Part shown: positions 6,591 through 9,211 of the stretch, piece by piece | How the letters are laid out: every line of letters begins with the position of its first letter | Numbering within the stretch: the stretch's first letter is position 1 | Translations under genes and position numbers: made by a program | NCBI GenBank assembly: GCA_903930505.1 | Contig: CAIYYQ010000220.1 | Span: 1-9,211 of the forward strand | Source: Methanobacteriota archaeon | Lineage (GTDB): Archaea > Thermoplasmatota > E2 > DHVEG-1 | DNA length: 9,211 bases | Direction: 5' to 3' | The notes under the pieces: generated by a model | Told to the model about the DNA's origin: nothing | The model's database searches: none | Seen by the model: the letters and a program-made list of their open reading frames with translations, nothing else

Positions 6591-7001
6591 TCATGATCCT
6601 TTAATGGATGAAATAGAGACACCACGTCCTTTCACAATATCAAAATCAGGGCTTGCACATTTGGGGCATCGCGCATGAACAAACGCTATTTCAGGGATAA
6701 AATGAATCGCCTCAGCCTCATCAATACCAAGTGTGTTTTTCATCTCATCAAAACTCCAGGTATGTTCACATCGTGTACATCGCAACATGCTTTTTTCTTG
6801 TTCAATGTGAAACTTTACATGTTTTAATTTTTTACCTTCTGTTTTCGCAAGTTCTTTTAATGCAAACTCAAAGATATCGTGTTCGATCTGCTGCAGTTCA
6901 CCAAGTCGTATTGTTATCTCACAGATGGTTTTGAAATGTTCTTTTTCTGCGGTTTCCTGCGCTGCGGAAAGTATTGATTCTGCAAGTGCCCATTCATGCA
7001 T
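6591..7001 (-). CDS. hypA: [NiFe] hydrogenase nickel metallochaperone HypA
   Basis: HypA binds nickel through its N-terminal Met-His motif and delivers it to the hydrogenase large subunit; its zinc domain is structural. From the ATG at 7001 the protein has 136 residues and begins MHEWALAESIL, with the conserved H2 and E3. LGELQQIEHDIFEFAL (33-48) is the usual HypA core. Zinc ligands are C75-x2-C78 and C112-x2-C115, separated by an insertion of 33 residues that includes IHFIPEI; this long spacing and the KGRGV ending match the archaeal Thermococcus-type HypA rather than the shorter bacterial one. An upstream in-frame ATG at 7010 would add MSP before the nickel-binding methionine and is rejected for that reason. 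The Mrp/MinD-type ATPase gene starts 4 bases after its stop. No hydrogenase structural gene is in the window. Confidence 0.95.
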   Translation of the reverse strand: MHEWALAESILSAAQETAEKEHFKTICEITIRLGELQQIEHDIFEFALKELAKTEGKKLKHVKFHIEQEKSMLRCTRCEHTWSFDEMKNTLGIDEAEAIHFIPEIAFVHARCPKCASPDFDIVKGRGVSISSIKGS

Positions 7002-7028
7002 AGGACTCATTAGACATATAAAAGATGG

Positions 7029-7038
7029 CTTAAATTTT
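7029..7038 (-). promoter_or_regulatory. Possible TATA element of the hypA unit
   Basis: Reading on the minus strand, an AAAATTTAAG stretch lies about 32 bases before the hypA ATG at 7001, followed by a second AT-rich stretch (TTTTATAT, 7016-7023) that is too close to serve. The match to an archaeal TATA box is only moderate, so this is a tentative assignment. Confidence 0.3.
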
Positions 7039-7084
7039 CCTATGACTTATGTGGAAAAAAATAGAATGACGAAACATCCATTAT

Positions 7085-7142
7085 CGCATGCTTGTAAGCA
7101 GCTACATACGCAGATGCGGGATAGATTGCATACGCAAATGCG
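7085..7142 (+). repeat. Cluster of three short dyads, two in near-identical copies 24 bases apart
   Basis: CATACGCAGATGCGG (7105-7119) and CATACGCAAATGCGA (7129-7143) are copies of one sequence with two differences, 24 bases apart. Each contains a dyad, CGCA-N2-TGCG, at 7109-7118 and 7133-7142. A further CGCA starts at 7085, exactly one more 24-base step upstream, and runs into another dyad, TGCTT-GT-AAGCA (7089-7100). The cluster lies between divergent hypA and the membrane-protein gene and ends just before the latter's TATA-like box, the right place for operators of a dimeric regulator. The regulator is unknown. Confidence 0.6.
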
Positions 7143-7148
7143 AACTGG

Positions 7149-7158
7149 GTTATTTATA
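7149..7158 (+). promoter_or_regulatory. TATA-like box of the membrane-protein gene
   Basis: TTATTTATAG fits an archaeal TATA box. Transcription would begin near 7180 and give a leader of about 40 bases, unlike the leaderless-looking promoters elsewhere in this window. The repeat cluster abuts it on the upstream side. Confidence 0.5.
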
Positions 7159-7206
7159 GTCACAAATTGTTAACATTTTTGGGATCACTCAACACAAACA
7201 CTCAGT

Positions 7207-7213
7207 AGGAGGA
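7207..7213 (+). promoter_or_regulatory. Strong Shine-Dalgarno of the membrane-protein gene
   Basis: AGGAGGA is the best ribosome binding site in the window and sits 8 bases before the ATG at 7222. It fixes that ATG as the start and so shows that the unusual basic N-terminal tail is translated. Confidence 0.75.
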
Positions 7214-7221
7214 ATCAGATA

Positions 7222-8139
7222 ATGATAAGTCGGATCAGTACAAGGAAATTATCGAGAAAATATCGAAGAAGCATTCTCTCTTTACCGCTGAATTTTAAAT
7301 ATTCAATACGAAGACGAAGATTACATTCTAAAACCGGTCGTACCTGGGAAAAAAAAACCGACACCGTCTTTTATTCACCGCAAAAAAATAAAACCACAAA
7401 ATCGACCCTATGTCAAAAACGTACCGTCCAAACTGAACATCTTGATCCTGAAAACTGTAATTGTGCATTGAGTTCAGGGAAAAGAAACGTTTATGTTCAT
7501 CATTCAAAAATAAATAGAGTATTGTCCGTAATCAAATACCCGAAATTAGCAATATTTTTTATCGTTTTTATATCAACATATTTTCTCTTCTGCAACAGCA
7601 ACTATGATTCATTTCAAAGTGTCTTTGCATCCATGGGATACATTCAAACATATTTCGCTGGTTTTCTCTACGTCTTTGGATTCACTGCGGCACCTGCAAC
7701 AGCGCTTTTAGGGTCCTTGCCTCAAGATCTCAACGTATTACTATCTGGACTGATCGGTGGATTAGGCGCATTAACTGGAGATGTACTTCTCTTCTTCTTC
7801 ATCAGATCCTTCTTCACCAACGAAATACGACAGCTATTCGAAGACGTCACATTTAAAATAAAAATGTTGGTAAAAGGTATTACTAGAGATATCAAGAAAG
7901 TCACCCAAAACAGATTCATAAAAATTCTTTATCCATTGAATAAAAAAATGTCGTATTCCTGCAATCGATATTTATTTCCCATTGTTGGGGGACTCATCAT
8001 CGCTTCACCGCTGCCAACTGAACTAGGGGTAACAATGATGGCATCTTCAAAAAAGATATCATTAAAAACATTTGCCTGCATCGCATTCTTACTACAAACT
8101 CTTGCTATCGTATTTTTCATCATATATTCTAAATTATAA
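7222..8139 (+). CDS. Unrecognised membrane protein with long basic N-terminal tail (possibly VTT/SNARE-associated-like)
   Basis: I cannot place this 305-residue protein in a named family with confidence. Residues 1-105 are soluble and very basic: 21 of the first 70 are Lys or Arg, including RRRR at 30-33, and C64, C79 and C81 lie before the membrane part. Hydrophobic segments follow at about 107-124, 143-164, 170-194, 251-268 and 283-303. The second and third contain AAPATALLGSLP and GLIGGLGALTGDVLLFFF; the fourth reads GGLIIASPLPTELGVTMMAS, with a Pro-rich break like a re-entrant loop. The small-residue and Pro/acid pattern recalls DedA/VTT (SNARE-associated) proteins, but that is only a resemblance. 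By the positive-inside rule the tail should be cytoplasmic. A cytoplasmic basic loop (about 198-245) separates segments three and four. The gene is divergent from hypA, has a strong Shine-Dalgarno, and lies downstream of a repeat cluster. Confidence 0.7.
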   Translation: MISRISTRKLSRKYRRSILSLPLNFKYSIRRRRLHSKTGRTWEKKTDTVFYSPQKNKTTKSTLCQKRTVQTEHLDPENCNCALSSGKRNVYVHHSKINRVLSVIKYPKLAIFFIVFISTYFLFCNSNYDSFQSVFASMGYIQTYFAGFLYVFGFTAAPATALLGSLPQDLNVLLSGLIGGLGALTGDVLLFFFIRSFFTNEIRQLFEDVTFKIKMLVKGITRDIKKVTQNRFIKILYPLNKKMSYSCNRYLFPIVGGLIIASPLPTELGVTMMASSKKISLKTFACIAFLLQTLAIVFFIIYSKL

Positions 8140-8258
8140 AAAAACAAAACACTGATGAAGACTGACAAATAACTTGATATTCTGCTTCAATCGATTAGAT
8201 TAAAAACTGTTGATCATTTTCTTTCAATTAAACCATAGTATAAAAAAGAGGCACAGGT

Positions 8259-9089
8259 ATGATAATCCTAGATAATCATCTTCATCTCAGACGCGATGGA
8301 AGATACCTTGATGCAATCAGAGAGTTCACCCATGCGGGCGGTACCCATTTCGTATTAGCTCAGTACCCAATGCCTGAACTCGTGATTCAAGAAAAAAGCT
8401 ACAAACCATGCTACCAAGAAACCCTAAAAATGGCACAAGAAATCAGGTCGACAATTGATGTACAGGTCTATGTCGTCGTAGGCCCCTACCCAGTAGATTA
8501 CCTAAAACTTAAAGAAAAATTCGGAAGAGATGCTGCGATTCAACTTATGAAAAAAGGAATGGATCAAGCAGCAGAACTCTGCAAAGAACAACAATGCATC
8601 GCCATCGGAGAAATAGGACGACCGCATTTCTTAGTCGATGCACAAATCATCGAGGATTCAAATACAATACTTGAATATGGAATGGAACGAGCAAAAGACG
8701 TCGGTGTTCCCGTTGTATTACACACCGAAAGCACCACACCAGAACAATGCAAAGAACTTGTTGAGTTAGGAAAAAAGGTTGGATTACCCTCAGAAAAAAT
8801 AGTGAAACATTTTGCGCCGCCACTCATCACACATGAAGAAAATTATGGGCTTATGCCGTCTGTTCTTGCAAGCAAAAAAAACATCACTGAGGCACTAAAA
8901 AAAGGAAGCAGGTTTCTTATGGAAACCGATTACATCGATGATCTCAGACGACCTGGTGCAGTCCTAGGACCAAAAACAGTTCCTAGTCTCACAAAAAACC
9001 TGCTTGCACTTGGTATGATGTCTGAGGATCAAGCATATGAAATCCATGTACAGAACCCTGAGAAAACATACAATATCACCATCGAGTAG
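8259..9089 (+). CDS. TatD-like metal-dependent hydrolase (COG1099 type)
   Basis: The 276-residue protein is an amidohydrolase-superfamily TIM barrel. Likely metal ligands are H7 and H9 (DNHLHL), E118 (IGEIGRPH), H155 (PVVLHTES), H184 (IVKHFAPP) and D224 (METDYIDD), in the order expected for a TatD-type two-metal site. The archaeal COG1099 group is annotated as a predicted metal hydrolase; TatD itself is a 3'-5' exonuclease/DNase, but the substrate of this group is, as far as I know, not established. The protein is complete and of normal length, and the start is fixed because the HxH motif comes only seven residues in. GAGG (8248-8251) lies 7 bases before the ATG. It follows the membrane protein by 119 bases, which contain AT-rich sequence (for example GATTAAAAAC near 8198) that could be its own promoter. 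Confidence 0.88.
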   Translation: MIILDNHLHLRRDGRYLDAIREFTHAGGTHFVLAQYPMPELVIQEKSYKPCYQETLKMAQEIRSTIDVQVYVVVGPYPVDYLKLKEKFGRDAAIQLMKKGMDQAAELCKEQQCIAIGEIGRPHFLVDAQIIEDSNTILEYGMERAKDVGVPVVLHTESTTPEQCKELVELGKKVGLPSEKIVKHFAPPLITHEENYGLMPSVLASKKNITEALKKGSRFLMETDYIDDLRRPGAVLGPKTVPSLTKNLLALGMMSEDQAYEIHVQNPEKTYNITIE

Positions 9090-9105
9090 TACTAGCTGCC
9101 GAGGA

Positions 9106-9114
9106 TTTTAAATA
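9106..9114 (+). promoter_or_regulatory. TATA box of the thpR-like gene
   Basis: TTTTAAATA is centred near 9110, so transcription should begin close to 9136. That leaves a leader of roughly 28 bases with AGGA (9153-9156) 7 bases before the ATG at 9164. Confidence 0.6.
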
Positions 9115-9163
9115 CCGTTTCTTCTTTTGTTTCATCACACATAAAACAAGACAGGACCAAACT

Positions 9164-9211
9164 ATGCCATCATTCAGAGGATTCATCGCAATTGATCTCA
9201 TTGCAACTCCA
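9164..9211 (+). CDS. thpR: RNA 2',3'-cyclic phosphodiesterase / 2'-5' RNA ligase family (ThpR/LigT), N-terminal fragment
   Basis: Only 16 codons are visible before the window ends. They read MPSFRGFIAIDLIATP, and the R-x-FIAIDL start is the characteristic first strand of ThpR/LigT proteins, which open 2',3'-cyclic phosphates and can form 2'-5' linkages between tRNA halves in vitro. The two catalytic HxT/S motifs lie beyond the edge. The gene has its own TATA box and ribosome binding site, which supports a real start. The call rests on one short motif. Confidence 0.65.
   Translation, partial: MPSFRGFIAIDLIATP

Noticed and set aside
7085..7142. CRISPR array
   Set aside because: Units of 24 bases with only partial identity and no repeat-spacer alternation; better explained as operator sites.
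7105..7143. NikR-type nickel operator, suggested by the hypA context
   Set aside because: The dyads have CGCA/TGCG arms with a 2-base centre, not the widely spaced GTATGA/TCATAC half-sites of E. coli NikR operators.
6925..7173. Plus-strand open frame crossing the hypA start and the intergenic repeats
   Set aside because: Its first part is antisense to hypA and the rest is the repeat-bearing promoter region; no ribosome binding site and no recognisable sequence.
7002..7221. tRNA or other structured RNA gene in the hypA/membrane-protein gap
   Set aside because: The dyads are too short and there is no cloverleaf, T-loop or long stem; promoter elements account for the region.

Overview
The window reads as a densely packed piece of an archaeal, most likely euryarchaeal, chromosome. 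The main reasons are an archaeal-type Trm1, a THEP1 NTPase, a COG1099-type TatD-like hydrolase, a fused hexulose-6-phosphate synthase/RraA protein, and archaeal promoters (TTTAAATA-type TATA boxes about 26 bases before start codons, some probably leaderless). The base composition is AT-leaning. purN and folC together suggest that tetrahydrofolate is used, and hypA suggests a [NiFe] hydrogenase elsewhere in the genome. This would fit an anaerobic sediment Thermoplasmatota-like or Thermococci/Theionarchaea-like lineage, but the sequence alone does not settle the lineage.

Layout. (1) Bases 1-1522, minus strand: a two-gene unit with a leaderless-looking promoter, the HPS-RraA fusion followed by a DUF362 protein cut by the window edge, coupled by an ATGA overlap. 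(2) From 1523-1626 a compact divergent promoter region also serves the plus-strand unit: a PPC/DUF296 protein, then THEP1, trm1, purN and folC with gaps of 5, 11 and 1 bases. (3) Bases 5861-7001, minus strand: hypA and a Mrp/MinD-family ATPase that looks like the ATPase-type HypB partner of HypA; the last gene meets folC tail to tail in a shared TTAA. (4) A 220-base divergent region at 7002-7221 holds three short dyads, two of them in near-identical copies 24 bases apart, then a TATA box and a strong Shine-Dalgarno. (5) Plus strand: an unrecognised membrane protein with a long, very basic N-terminal tail, a TatD-like metal hydrolase, and the first 16 codons of a ThpR/LigT-type RNA 2',3'-cyclic phosphodiesterase.

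Functionally most of the window is housekeeping: pentose phosphate supply (HPS), purine synthesis with its folate cofactor (PurN, FolC), tRNA modification (Trm1) and RNA end processing (ThpR). The more specialised parts are the hypA/ATPase nickel-insertion pair and the membrane-protein locus with its repeat-bearing promoter. I found no mobile element, CRISPR array, tRNA or rRNA gene, and no clear frameshift.
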